Assembly: GCA_032718475.1 (NCBI GenBank)
Contig: JAUCBJ010005712.1
Location: 81,059 to 145,058, forward strand
Source: Nemertoderma westbladi
Taxonomy: Eukaryota > Xenacoelomorpha > Nemertodermatida > Nemertodermatidae
Length of the DNA: 64,000 nucleotides
Direction: 5' to 3'
The position numbers were made by a program, and so were the translations under genes. The notes under the pieces were generated by a model, which saw only the letters and a program-made list of their open reading frames with translations, was not told the DNA's origin and did not search any database. Below, piece after piece: positions 46,389 through 57,426 of the stretch (position 1 is the stretch's first letter; each line of letters starts with the position of its first letter).

Positions 46389-49300
46389 TAGGTATTAGGC
46401 AACCTTTACCACGCTTAGTTATAGCGACAACAGTAGCTATTAGGCAACCTTTACCACGCTTAGAGATAGCGACAACAGTAGGTATTAGGCAACCTTTACC
46501 ACGCTTAGATATAGCGACAACAGTAGCTATTAGGCAACCTTTACCACGCTTAGTGATAGCGAGAACAGTAGGTATTAGGCAACCTTTACCACACTTAGTT
46601 ATAGCGACAACAGTAGCTATTAGGCAACCTTTACCACGCTTAGGGATAGCGACAACAGTAGGTATTAAGCAACCTTTACCACGCTTAGTTATAGCGACAA
46701 CAGTAGCTATTAGGCAACCTTTACCACGCTTAGAGATAGCGACAACAGTAGGTATTAGGCAACCTTTACCACGCTTAGTGATAGCGACAACAGTAGCTAT
46801 TAGGCAACCTTTACCACGCTTAGAGATAGCGACAACAGTAGGTATTAGGCAACCTTTACCACGCTTAGAGATAGCGACAACAGTAGGTATTAGGCAACCT
46901 TTACCACGCTTAGGGATAGCGAGAACAGTAGGTATTAGGCAACCTTTACCACACTTAGTGATAGCGACAACAGTAGGTATTAGGCAACCTTTACCACGCG
47001 TAGCGACAACAGTAGGTATTAGGCAACCTTTACCACACTTAGTGATAGCGAGAACAGTAGGTATTAGGCAACCTTTACCACACTTAGTGATAGCGACAAC
47101 AGTAGGTATTAGGCAACCTTTACCACACTTAGTGATAGCGACAACAGTAGGTATTAGGCAACCTTTACCACGCGTAGCGACAACAGTAGTTATTAGGCAA
47201 CCTTTACCACGCGTAGCGACAACAGTAGGTATTAGGCAACCTTTACCACGCGTAGCGACAACAGTAGGTATTAGGCAACCTTTACCACACTTAGTGATAG
47301 CGAGAACAGTAGGTATTAGGCAACCTTTACCACACTTAATGATAGCGACAACAGTAGGTATTAGGCAACCTTTACCACGCGTAGCGACAACAGTAGGTAT
47401 TAGGCAACCTTTACCACACTTAGTGATAGCGAGAACAGTAGGTATTAGGCAACCTTTACCACGCTTAGTGATAGCGAGAACAGTAGGTATTAGACAACCT
47501 TTACCACGCTTAGTGATAGCGACAACAGTAGGTATTAGGCAACCTTTACCACGCTTAGTGATAGCGACAACAGTAGGTATTAGGCAACCTTTACCAACTT
47601 AGTGATAGCGACAACAGTAGGTATTAGGCAACCTTTACCACGCTTAGTGATAGCGAGAACAGTAGGTATTAGGCAACCTTTACCACGCTTAGTGATAGCG
47701 AGAACAGTAGGTATTAGGCAACCTTTACCACGCTTAGTGATAGCGACAACAGTAGGTATTAGGCAACCTTTACCACGCTTAGTGATAGCGAGAACAGTAG
47801 GTATTAGGCAACCTTTACCACGCTTAGAGATAGCGACAACAGTAGGTATTAGGCAACCTTTACCACGCTTAGTGATAGCGAGAACAGTAGGTATTAGGCA
47901 ACCTTTACCACGCTTAGTGATAGCGAGAACAGTAGCTATTAGGTAACCTTTACCACGCTTAGGGATAGCGACAACAGTAGGTATTAGGCAACCTTTACCA
48001 CGCTTAGTGATAGCGACAACAGTAGGTATTAGGCAACCTTTACCACACTTAGAGATAGCGACAACAGTAGGTATTAGGCAACCTTTACCACGCTTAGAGA
48101 TAGCGACAACAGTAGGTATTAGGTAACCTTTACCACGCTTAGTGATATCGAGAACAGTAGCTATTAGGTAACCTTTACCACGCTTAGGGATAGCGACAAC
48201 AGTAGGTATTAGGCAACCTTTACCACGCTTAGTGATAGCGAGAACAGTAGGTATTAGGCAACCTTTACCACGCTTAGTGATAGCGAGAACAGTAGCTATT
48301 AGGTAACCTTTACCACGCTTAGGGATAGCGACAACAGTAGGTATTAGGCAACCTTTACCACGCTTAGTGATAGCGACAACAGTAGGTATTAGGCAACCTT
48401 TACCACGCTTAGAGATAGCGACAACAGTAGGTATTAGGCAACCTTTACCACGCTTAGGGATAGCGACAACAGTAGGTATTAGGCAACCTTTACCACACTT
48501 AGTGATAGCGACAACAGTAGGTATTAGGCAACCTTTACCACACTTAGGGATAGCGAGAACAGTAGGTATTAGGCAACCTTTACCACACTTAGAGATAGCG
48601 ACAACAGTAGGAATTAGCAACCTTTACCACGCTTAGTGATAGCGACAACAGTAGGTATTAGGCAAACTTTACCACGCTTAGAGATAGCGACAACAGTAGG
48701 TATTAGGCAACCTTTACCACGCTTAGTGATAGCGAGAACAGTAGCTATTAAGTAACCTTTACCACGCTTAGTGATAGCGACAACAGTAGGTATTAGGCAA
48801 CCTTTACCACGATTAGTTATAGCGACAACAGTAGCTATTAGGCAACCTTTACCACGCTTAGAGATAGCGACAACAGTAGGTATTAGGCAACCTTTACCAC
48901 GCTTAGATATAGCGACAACAGTAGCTATTAGGCAACCTTTACCACGCTTAGTGATAGCGAGAACAGTAGGTATTAGGCAACCTTTACCACACTTAGTTAT
49001 AGCGACAACAGTAGCTATTAGGCAACCTTTACCACGCTTAGGGATAGCGACAACAGTAGGTATTAAGCAACCTTTACCACGCTTAGTTATAGCGACAACA
49101 GTAGCTATTAGGCAACCTTTACCACGCTTAGAGATAGCGACAACAGTAGGTATTAGGCAACCTTTACCACGCTTAGTGATAGCGACAACAGTAGCTATTA
49201 GGCAACCTTTACCACGCTTAGAGATAGCGACAACAGTAGGTATTAGGCAACCTTTACCACGCTTAGAGATAGCGACAACAGTAGGTATTAGGCAACCTTT

Positions 49301-50299
49301 ACCACGCTTAGGGATAGCGAGAACAGTAGGTATTAGGCAACCTTTACCACACTTAGTGATAGCGACAACAGTAGGTATTAGGCAACCTTTACCACGCGTA
49401 GCGACAACAGTAGGTATTAGGCAACCTTTACCACACTTAGTGATAGCGAGAACAGTAGGTATTAGGCAACCTTTACCACACTTAGTGATAGCGACAACAG
49501 TAGGTATTAGGCAACCTTTACCACACTTAGTGATAGCGACAACAGTAGGTATTAGGCAACCTTTACCACGCGTAGCGACAACAGTAGTTATTAGGCAACC
49601 TTTACCACGCGTAGCGACAACAGTAGGTATTAGGCAACCTTTACCACGCGTAGCGACAACAGTAGGTATTAGGCAACCTTTACCACACTTAGTGATAGCG
49701 AGAACAGTAGGTATTAGGCAACCTTTACCACACTTAATGATAGCGACAACAGTAGGTATTAGGCAACCTTTACCACGCGTAGCGACAACAGTAGGTATTA
49801 GGCAACCTTTACCACACTTAGTGATAGCGAGAACAGTAGGTATTAGGCAACCTTTACCACGCTTAGTGATAGCGAGAACAGTAGGTATTAGGCAACCTTT
49901 ACCACGCTTAGTGATAGCGACAACAGTAGGTATTAGGCAACCTTTACCACGCTTAGTGATAGCGACAACAGTAGGTATTAGGCAACCTTTACCAACTTAG
50001 TGATAGCGACAACAGTAGGTATTAGGCAACCTTTACCACGCTTAGTGATAGCGAGAACAGTAGGTATTAGGCAACCTTTACCACGCTTAGTGATAGCGAG
50101 AACAGTAGGTATTAGGCAACCTTTACCACGCTTAGTGATAGCGACAACAGTAGGTATTAGGCAACCTTTACCACGCTTAGTGATAGCGAGAACAGTAGGT
50201 ATTAGGCAACCTTTACCACGCTTAGAGATAGCGACAACAGTAGGTATTAGGCAACCTTTACCACGCTTAGTGATAGCGAGAACAGTAGCTATTAGGTAA
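46389..50299. repeat. Higher-order duplication inside the 45-bp array (offset 2,398 bp)
   Basis: The unusual GTAGTTATT unit at 47186 recurs at 49584, and the deletion unit ACCAACTTAG at 47595 recurs at 49993, both offset by 2,398 bp. The order of variant units between them is the same in both copies. Confidence 0.85.
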
Positions 50300-53200
50300 C
50301 CTTTACCACACTTAGTGATAGCGAGAACAGTAGGTATTAGGCAACCTTTACCACGCTTAGTGATAGCGAGAACAGTAGCTATTAGGTAACCTTTACCACG
50401 CTTAGGGATAGCGACAACAGTAGGTATTAGGCAACCTTTACCACGCTTAGTGATAGCGACAACAGTAGGTATTAGGCAACCTTTACCACACTTAGAGATA
50501 GCGACAACAGTAGGCATTAGGCAACCTTTACCACGCTTAGAGATAGCGACAACAGTAGGTATTAGGTAACCTTTACCACGCTTAGTGATATCGAGAACAG
50601 TAGCTATTAGGTAACCTTTACCACGCTTAGGGATAGCGACAACAGTAGGTATTAGGCAACCTTTACCACGCTTAGTGATAGCGAGAACAGTAGGTATTAG
50701 GCAACCTTTACCACGCTTAGTGATAGCGAGAACAGTAGCTATTAGGTAACCTTTACCACGCTTAGGGATAGCGACAACAGTAGGTATTAGGCAACCTTTA
50801 CCACGCTTAGTGATAGCGACAACAGCAGGTATTAGGCAACCTTTACCACGCTTAGAGATAGCGACAACAGTAGGTATTAGGCAACCTTTACCACGCTTAG
50901 GGATAGCGACAACAGTAGGTATTAGGCAACCTTTACCACACTTAGTGATAGCGACAACAGTAGGTATTAGGCAACCTTTACCACACTTAGGGATAGCGAG
51001 AACAGTAGGTATTAGGCAACCTTTACCACACTTAGAGATAGCGACAACAGTAGGAATTAGCAACCTTTACCACGCTTAGTGATAGCGACAACAGTAGGTA
51101 TTAGGCAAACTTTACCACGCTTAGAGATAGCGACAACAGTAGGTATTAGGCAACCTTTACCACGCTTAGTGATAGCGAGAACAGTAGCTATTAAGTAACC
51201 TTTACCACGCTTAGTGATAGCGACAACAGTAGGTATTAGGCAACCTTTACCACGATTAGGGATAGCGACAACAGTAGGTATTAGGCAACCTTTACCACAC
51301 TTAGTGATAGCGACAACAGTAGGTATTAGGCAACCTTTACCACACTTAGTGATAGCGACAACAGTAGGTATTAGGCAACCTTTACCACGCGTAGCGACAA
51401 CAGTAGGTATTAGGCAACCTTTACCACGCTTAGTTATAGCGACAACAGTAGCTACTAGGCAACCTTTACCACGCTTAGGGATAGCGACAACAGTAGGTAT
51501 TAGGCAACCTTTACCACACTTAGTGATAGCGACAACAGTAGGTATTAGGCAACCTTTACCACACTTAGAGATAGCGACAACAGTAGCTATTAGGCAACCT
51601 TTACCACACTTAGTGATAGCGACAACAGTAGGTATTAGGCAACCTTTACCACACTTAGAGATAGCGACAACAGTAGGTATTAGGCAACCTTTACCACGCT
51701 TAGTGATAGCGAGAACAGTAGGTATTAGGCAACCTTTACCACGCTTAGTGATAGCGAGAACAGTAGCTATTAGGTAACCTTTACCACGCTTAGGGATAGC
51801 GACAACAGTAGGTATTAGGCAACCTTTACCACGCTTAGTGATAGCGACAACAGTAGGTATTAGGCAACCTTTACCACGCTTAGAGATAGCGACAACAGTA
51901 GGTATTAGGCAACCTTTACCACGCTTAGTGATAGCGAGAACAGTAGGTATTAGGCAACCTTTACCACGCTTAGTGATAGCGAGAACAGTAGCTATTAGGT
52001 AACCTTTACCACGCTTAGGGATAGCGACAACAGTAGGTATTAGGCAACCTTTACCACGCTTAGTGATAGCGACAACAGTAGGTATTAGGCAACCTTTACC
52101 ACACTTAGAGATAGCGACAACAGTAGGTATTAGGCAACCTTTACCACGCTTAGAGATAGCGACAACAGTAGGTATTAGGTAACCTTTACCACGCTTAGTG
52201 ATATCGAGAACAGTAGCTATTAGGTAACCTTTACCACGCTTAGGGATAGCGACAACAGTAGGTATTAGGCAACCTTTACCACGCTTAGTGATAGCGAGAA
52301 CAGTAGGTATTAGGCAACCTTTACCACGCTTAGTGATAGCGAGAACAGTAGCTATTAGGTAACCTTTACCACGCTTAGGGATAGCGACAACAGTAGGTAT
52401 TAGGCAACCTTTACCACGCTTAGTGATAGCGACAACAGCAGGTATTAGGCAACCTTTACCACGCTTAGAGATAGCGACAACAGTAGGTATTAGGCAACCT
52501 TTACCACGCTTAGGGATAGCGACAACAGTAGGTATTAGGCAACCTTTACCACACTTAGTGATAGCGACAACAGTAGGTATTAGGCAACCTTTACCACACT
52601 TAGGGATAGCGAGAACAGTAGGTATTAGGCAACCTTTACCACACTTAGAGATAGCGACAACAGTAGGAATTAGCAACCTTTACCACGCTTAGTGATAGCG
52701 ACAACAGTAGGTATTAGGCAAACTTTACCACGCTTAGAGATAGCGACAACAGTAGGTATTAGGCAACCTTTACCACGCTTAGTGATAGCGAGAACAGTAG
52801 CTATTAAGTAACCTTTACCACGCTTAGTGATAGCGACAACAGTAGGTATTAGGCAACCTTTACCACGATTAGGGATAGCGACAACAGTAGGTATTAGGCA
52901 ACCTTTACCACACTTAGTGATAGCGACAACAGTAGGTATTAGGCAACCTTTACCACACTTAGTGATAGCGACAACAGTAGGTATTAGGCAACCTTTACCA
53001 CGCGTAGCGACAACAGTAGGTATTAGGCAACCTTTACCACGCTTAGTTATAGCGACAACAGTAGCTACTAGGCAACCTTTACCACGCTTAGGGATAGCGA
53101 CAACAGTAGGTATTAGGCAACCTTTACCACACTTAGTGATAGCGACAACAGTAGGTATTAGGCAACCTTTACCACACTTAGAGATAGCGACAACAGTAGC

Positions 53201-53636
53201 TATTAGGCAACCTTTACCACACTTAGTGATAGCGACAACAGTAGGTATTAGGCAACCTTTACCACACTTAGAGATAGCGACAACAGTAGGTATTAGGCAA
53301 CCTTTACCACGCTTAGATATAGCGACAACAGTAGCTATTAGGCAACCTTTACCACACTTAGTGATAGCGACAACAGTAGGTATTAGGCAACCTTTACCAC
53401 ACTTAGTGATAGCGACAACAGTAGGTATTAGGCAACCTTTACCACGCGTAGCGACAACAGTAGGTATTAGGCAACCTTTACCACACTTAGTGATAGCGAC
53501 AATAGTAGGTATTAGGCAACCTTTACCACACTTAGTGATAGCGACAACAGTAGGTATTAGGCAACCTTTACCACGCGTAGCGACAACAGTAGGTATTAGG
53601 CAACCTTTACCACACTTAGAGATAGCGACAGGTATT
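48367..53636. repeat. Further higher-order copies in the 45-bp array (offsets 2,443 and 1,613 bp)
   Basis: GGCAAACTTTACC occurs at 48661, 51104 and 52717, and CACGATTAG (GATTAG) at 48811, 51254 and 52867. Both series give 2,443 then 1,613 bp. The first offset differs from the neighbouring 2,398-bp offset by exactly one 45-bp unit. Confidence 0.85.
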
Positions 53637-54047
53637 AAGCTTATTTGACTGTTTATGCGATGATATTATCCTGGTTGAGCTTTCCCTTTTTCTTAATCAT
53701 TGGTTCTTTGGCTCTAAAGATCTTCCCTACACAAGTTCAGTGATTATATCCATCCTAATTTAAGATGATGACGCATTGCAACCTACTTACCGAGTAATGG
53801 AATCTGTTTGATTGCTAATGTACTGATACTGACAAGCAAACCACCACCACGCCACCGTCTGCTTCATAGTTTCGCTCCAATGCATTTACTTTTGTTGAGT
53901 TTATATAATGCTGTTGTTAGTTGGTCGGTAGGTCAAGGGTTTGGTTTTTATATTCGCCCGATGAAGCTGCGGGAGGGCAAGGATTAAGGTTTGGTAAGAC
54001 CTTGTTCAGCATGAGGGTGGTGTGGGGGAATGTGGTTGTTGTGGGAA

Positions 54048-54066
54048 GGGGGGGGGGGGGGGGGGG
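54048..54066 (+). repeat. G19 homopolymer tract
   Basis: Nineteen consecutive G follow a G-rich lead-in containing GGGTGG, GTGGGGG and GTGGGAA. It could form a G-quadruplex, and its exact length is prone to sequencing error. Confidence 0.9.
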
Positions 54067-54828
54067 TCGCTACGAATAGCGGCTGGTTTACAGATCAAGT
54101 TTATTTTATTACATCAACAAATAACAATTTAATCAAACATATGAGAAATGAAATCATATTACATTATAATGTTAACAACAATACTAACCACAATCGCTAC
54201 CAAAATCTAACACGAATTCAACAAATAATATACAACGTGTGTCTGATAGAATTCAAAATCAGAATAACATTTTTTTTACACAGTTAATTTATAATTAGAT
54301 ATAAAATATATTTAGGAAATCGATATTTAGGAAATCAAATAATATATATTCACTTGTTTTACTTTCGATATTCTGTACTTGTCGTGTATTGAGTTATTTA
54401 AGATTACAATACAACCCGGTTTAAAAAAACCAACGTAGCAAAGTAATAAAGTGTTCAAGCTATCAATTAAAAGTAATCCAATATCGTGAAGTTCTTCTTA
54501 CGATATGAAGAATGTAAAATATATTTCCAAATTAAAACATCTATATACTTCACAAATACAAATATTAAAACCATAAAAGTGCGACGTAGATAGCACAATT
54601 CCGTCTAAAGGAAACAGACGACCTGACCTGCCTCCAGCAACTGGACTGTTTCACGTGTGTTCCGAGTGTTCCGCGTAAATCCAACCCTCAAAGACAAAAA
54701 ATGACGATAATCGATAAATAAACGATGATAGACGATAGTTATTATTTTTGGATATTTATCGATGGCTGTCTGTCGACTCAGTGTCGAGACCACGCATGCC
54801 GAAAATAATTCTAGGCTATTGAATTCTT

Positions 54829-54834
54829 TTTATT
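54829..54834 (-). terminator. Candidate polyadenylation signal AATAAA for the receptor gene
   Basis: The plus-strand TTTATT reads AATAAA on the minus strand, about 207 bp past the receptor stop codon. Hexamers are common by chance in AT-rich DNA and no cleavage site can be shown, so this is a candidate only. Confidence 0.3.
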
Positions 54835-55040
54835 CTCACTTTCACGAAGATACTTTAACATTAGCCATATTTGTCTTCATTAACTATATTGTTCGGAATT
54901 TCTTAGACATCTATAATTCATATGGGGCTGAATATCAACATGGTAACCACCAACAAAAAGGTAACAATGACAACATGAATTCATGAAGTGAGTTATTGAA
55001 TCCAGAAGCTATCTAACTCAATGGTATAACCCATACTGGT

Positions 55041-56033
55041 TTAATAACGATATCGTCCAAAATCAACCAGAGCAATAAGGGGTTGCTCAAACACCTGTAT
55101 CCGAATGCGAGAAAGTCTTCTGCGATATGACTTATGCAGATAAATGTAGATGATAGGGTTAACGATGGTATCTGTGTAGCTAAAGAAGGTGGCGGTGGAG
55201 CTGAAATACCTAGCAAACGACACAATGTCAGCAGGTTCCGCTATAGATATCATAAGCTGAAAGCTCCAAAAAGGTAAGAAACTTAACAAAAAAACAATAA
55301 CCACAAATAATACCAATTTCGTCATTCGAATTGTGGCCCTCTTATTGGTTTCAAACCTGTTGCGTTCTGTTTCTGATAGTTGCTGTTGGGTTGCGTTCTC
55401 TCTACCCGAACCCCATTGCAACAGAATAATAATTTTACCATAGAAAAATGAAATGGCAATTAATGGTAGAATATAAAAGACCGCGCAGAGAATGTAGTTA
55501 TATTTGCGATGAGAGAATGAGGACGGCCAATCAGATCCACAGAAGTACCCTCTATAACCTTCCACCATCGTAGTGTACAGGAACATAGGCAGAGCCCACA
55601 GAAAACCTGCCACCCAAACGCCGCCACACAGAGCGTAGGTTATCCACGTAGCCTTGTGGTTGAAATTTTTCACGAGCACGAAATACCGTTCACCACTAAT
55701 GATAACGCACATGTAGACCCCAGATAACATTGATAACACGTCCATACTGAAGATGAATCTACAACCGGTATCTCCGAAATACCATTGGCTGTAATAGAAG
55801 TTGGTGATTCCTAAGAAAGGGCATCCAATGATGTACATCAAATCAGCAAATGCGAGATTCAAAATAAACACATCGATGCCATATTGCAAACGTTTCGGTT
55901 TCGGTGTCGTTAGAATTAAAGATATTAATGTCAAAATGGCGAGAAAAGAAGTGAGAAATATTCCAAAATATAGAGTTCCTGCTACGTGGTAAAAAACGTA
56001 CGACTTTGAGGCAATGATAACGGATTCATTCAT
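55041..56033 (-). CDS. Rhodopsin-class (class A) G protein-coupled receptor, urotensin-II/somatostatin receptor-like
   Basis: A complete single-exon frame of 330 residues for a plasma-membrane receptor. Seven hydrophobic segments lie at about 19-43, 54-76, 91-118, 129-151, 178-205, 236-262 and 275-300. Visible class A landmarks are LNLAFAD with Asp64 in TM2, Cys91 at the top of TM3 and Cys165 in extracellular loop 2 (the usual disulfide), GERY (114-117) in the DRY position, Trp140 in TM4, Pro190 in TM5, SFLPFW (251-256) in the CWxP position, NPIIY (292-296) in TM7, then a basic helix-8 region (HKSYRRRL). Asn2 is in an N-glycosylation sequon (NES). The WYFGDTGCR segment, the ERY motif and FLPFW most resemble urotensin-II and somatostatin/opioid-type peptide receptors, so a peptide ligand and G-protein coupling are inferred. 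The start ATG has G at -3. Oddities: no TM1 Asn in the GN position, and Phe replaces the toggle-switch Trp in TM6. The ligand is unknown. Confidence 0.92.
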   Translation of the reverse strand: MNESVIIASKSYVFYHVAGTLYFGIFLTSFLAILTLISLILTTPKPKRLQYGIDVFILNLAFADLMYIIGCPFLGITNFYYSQWYFGDTGCRFIFSMDVLSMLSGVYMCVIISGERYFVLVKNFNHKATWITYALCGGVWVAGFLWALPMFLYTTMVEGYRGYFCGSDWPSSFSHRKYNYILCAVFYILPLIAISFFYGKIIILLQWGSGRENATQQQLSETERNRFETNKRATIRMTKLVLFVVIVFLLSFLPFWSFQLMISIAEPADIVSFARYFSSTATFFSYTDTIVNPIIYIYLHKSYRRRLSRIRIQVFEQPLIALVDFGRYRY

Positions 56034-56275
56034 AACGAATTTTCTTTTTATTCCGAGTCACATAATATCAGTGTTCAGTGGTTAAATGTCAAAATGTTGA
56101 GATTTCTTGAGGTTAATAATTATATGGGATGTAGCGTTTACACCCTAATTATATTGGTGAAATCGGTTGTATCATTTTGCCAAACCGAACACTATGAGCG
56201 AGAACATCCTCACTTTACAACACAGTTTATGTAAAAAAAATCATCACGTAATGTAGGATAGAAATCACGCAAATC
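56034..56275. other. Upstream flank of the receptor gene up to the transposon edge
   Basis: Only about 240 bp separate the receptor start codon from the left end of the TIR element. On the minus strand I see no clear TATA box or splice acceptor joining an upstream exon. If the promoter is proximal it lies here or inside the element. Confidence 0.4.
56270..56275 (+). repeat. Left copy of candidate 6-bp target-site duplication, CAAATC
   Basis: CAAATC directly abuts the left inverted repeat; an identical CAAATC directly abuts the right one at 59273-59278. A 6-bp match could be chance, but its exact position at both ends supports insertion. Confidence 0.6.
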
Positions 56276-56500
56276 TACGGAGCCCGGGAAGGGACATGAA
56301 AAAATATTTTTCTAACACGAGCCCTCATGTTAGTAACACGAGCCCTCGTGTTAGCTAACACAAGCCCTAGTGTTAGCTAACACGAGCCCTCATGATAGCT
56401 CTAACGACCATTTACGTTAATATTACAAATTTGGAGTTGTTTGATTGGTTGTAGTAACATAGGAGAACTAAATTGGAGGGAAATTAAAATTGTATCTCAA
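56276..56500 (+). repeat. Left inverted-repeat arm of the TIR element
   Basis: Terminal block 56276 to about 56333, a palindrome cluster to 56398, an unmatched stretch, then the inner block 56468-56500. Its reverse complement is at 59163-59272. Confidence 0.75.
56312..56398. repeat. Four tandem 21-22 bp palindromes of the form TAACACGAG-CC-CTCGTGTTA
   Basis: Near-palindromic units lie at 56312-56333, 56334-56354, 56355-56376 and 56377-56398, with small changes (CTCATGTTAG, CACAAGCCCTAG, CATGATAG). The right arm has a single, perfect-armed copy at about 59215-59234. Each can fold into a hairpin or bind a symmetric protein. Subterminal repeats of this kind often bind transposases, but that role is inferred. 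Confidence 0.8.
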
Positions 56501-57119
56501 TGGTTCTTACGTTACTGTTCAGTATACTGGTATAGGCCTATTATATATTTCGCGTCTCGTAACGGCTGCAGGTATACTGACTTGAATATGAATAACGAAC
56601 TGGAAACCTTAATGAGAGAACGATTCATTGGACGAGTTATTATGTTTACGACATAATTGGCATATTATTGACATATTACGACAAATTAGGTTTACTTTGG
56701 AACATATCAATGACTACGATTGGCGATCTCAAATCAATGCTGTATGTATCAATAACATATAGGCCTATAACTATATACTATTATGGCGGCCTATATGGAT
56801 TAGTTGTGAAACTTAATTGCTGAATAATTACAATTATCTAAAATTAATGTAACTTAATCAATCTCTTTCACTTTCTTAATTTCTTCTTTCTTAATTAATA
56901 AATAAATTATAAATATTGCCCGCTATAATGAATTATTATCTTTAAGAAAGTGTTTGAAAAATTGTATGAGAGGATTAGTAATAATTATTATTATATTAAA
57001 CATATCTTTATTAATAATTATTATTAAATTAAACATATCTTTATTAATAATAATTATTAAATTAAACATATCTTTATTAATAATAATTATTAAAGGAAAA
57101 TATATTTTCTTGCTTTTAG
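56501..57119. other. AT-rich interior of the TIR element; no gene supported
   Basis: AT-rich DNA without a credible coding region. A 71-codon frame at 56441-56656 lacks any domain and overlaps the inverted repeat. At 56989-57094 a 33-bp AT-rich unit is repeated three times. The stretch ends in a pyrimidine-rich TTTTCTTGCTTTTAG resembling a 3' splice site. Confidence 0.5.
56989..57094 (+). repeat. Three tandem 33-bp AT-rich units
   Basis: CATATCTTTATTAATAAT recurs at 57001, 57034 and 57067 with small differences (AATTATTATT versus AATAATTATT). Confidence 0.85.
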
Positions 57120-57409
57120 CCGGCATTGACGTACCCGGATTTCCAGGAGAACGAATTTATTTGAAGAATTTATTACAGTTTATTACTGGCTCAGATAGTG
57201 TCCCGGCTCTCGGATTCGAGGAGCAACCTTTGGTGTTGTTCGAGCACCCTGACGATGAAGTTGATCCGGTTAACCAAGGAATCCCTAAGGTGAACGACCT
57301 GCGGGAAGCAAATCTGCTTACCTGTTATGGACAGTTACGAAATATTCAAGGAGCGCATGACACTATGTGTTCACATGTTGTCAACATTTTCCACGGAATA
57401 AATGAATGA
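57120..57409 (+). pseudogene. Possible terminal exon of a HECT E3 ligase-like protein, captured in the TIR element
   Basis: A pyrimidine tract ending in AG (57118-57119) precedes an open segment of about 95 codons ending in TGA at 57407-57409. The segment contains LLQFITGSDSVPALGF, which fits the (L/F)xFxTGSxxVPxxGF block near the C terminus of HECT ubiquitin-ligase domains. About 30 residues later comes ANLLTC, where HECT proteins usually have the catalytic ANTC, here with two extra residues, followed by a C-terminal stretch ending in FHGI. If correct this is the last exon of a HECT protein with a damaged or divergent active site. No upstream exons are visible within the element. It could instead be the end of a gene extending beyond what I can recognise, or a chance frame. 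Confidence 0.4.
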
Positions 57410-57426
57410 AATAACAACTAAACTTA

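Larger units (their letters stand above)
45757..53636. repeat. 45-bp minisatellite array (about 175 units) with 39-bp deletion variants
   Basis: Each unit contains GTATTAGGCAACCTTTACCA followed by a variable CGCTTAG(TGA/GGA/AGA/TTA)TAGCGA(C/G)AACAGTAG part, 45 bp in all. A shorter form lacks 6 bp around the CTTAGTGAT part (CACGCGTAGCG) and is 39 bp. Because 45 and 39 are multiples of three, long frames run on both strands (plus strand repeating VGIRQPLPRLVIATT; minus strand VVAITKRGKGCLIPT). They are interrupted only at odd units such as the ACCAACTTAG deletions at 47595 and 49993 and the GGAATTAGCAACC deletions near 48612, 51055 and 52668. I see no start context, splice signals or non-repetitive domain, so I annotate satellite rather than protein. 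Confidence 0.95.
53637..55040. other. AT-rich intergenic region downstream of the receptor gene; no gene supported
   Basis: Short frames here (54030-54287 plus, 54605-54793 minus, 54762-54986 plus) lack recognisable domains and one runs through the poly-G tract. The stretch holds the G19 homopolymer and a possible polyadenylation signal for the minus-strand receptor. I see nothing else that I can name. Confidence 0.6.

Noticed and set aside
45749-53648. Repetitive proteins on both strands of the 45-bp array
   Set aside because: Both strands are open simultaneously because the unit length is a multiple of three. No domain, signal peptide or splice structure.
54030-54986. Small frames of 85, 62 and 74 codons around the poly-G tract
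   Set aside because: Low-complexity or AT-driven composition, no motifs; one runs through the G19 tract.
55801-55992. 63-codon plus-strand frame
   Set aside because: Antisense shadow of the receptor gene.
56441-56656. 71-codon plus-strand frame
   Set aside because: Starts at a non-ATG codon inside the inverted-repeat arm and has no domain.
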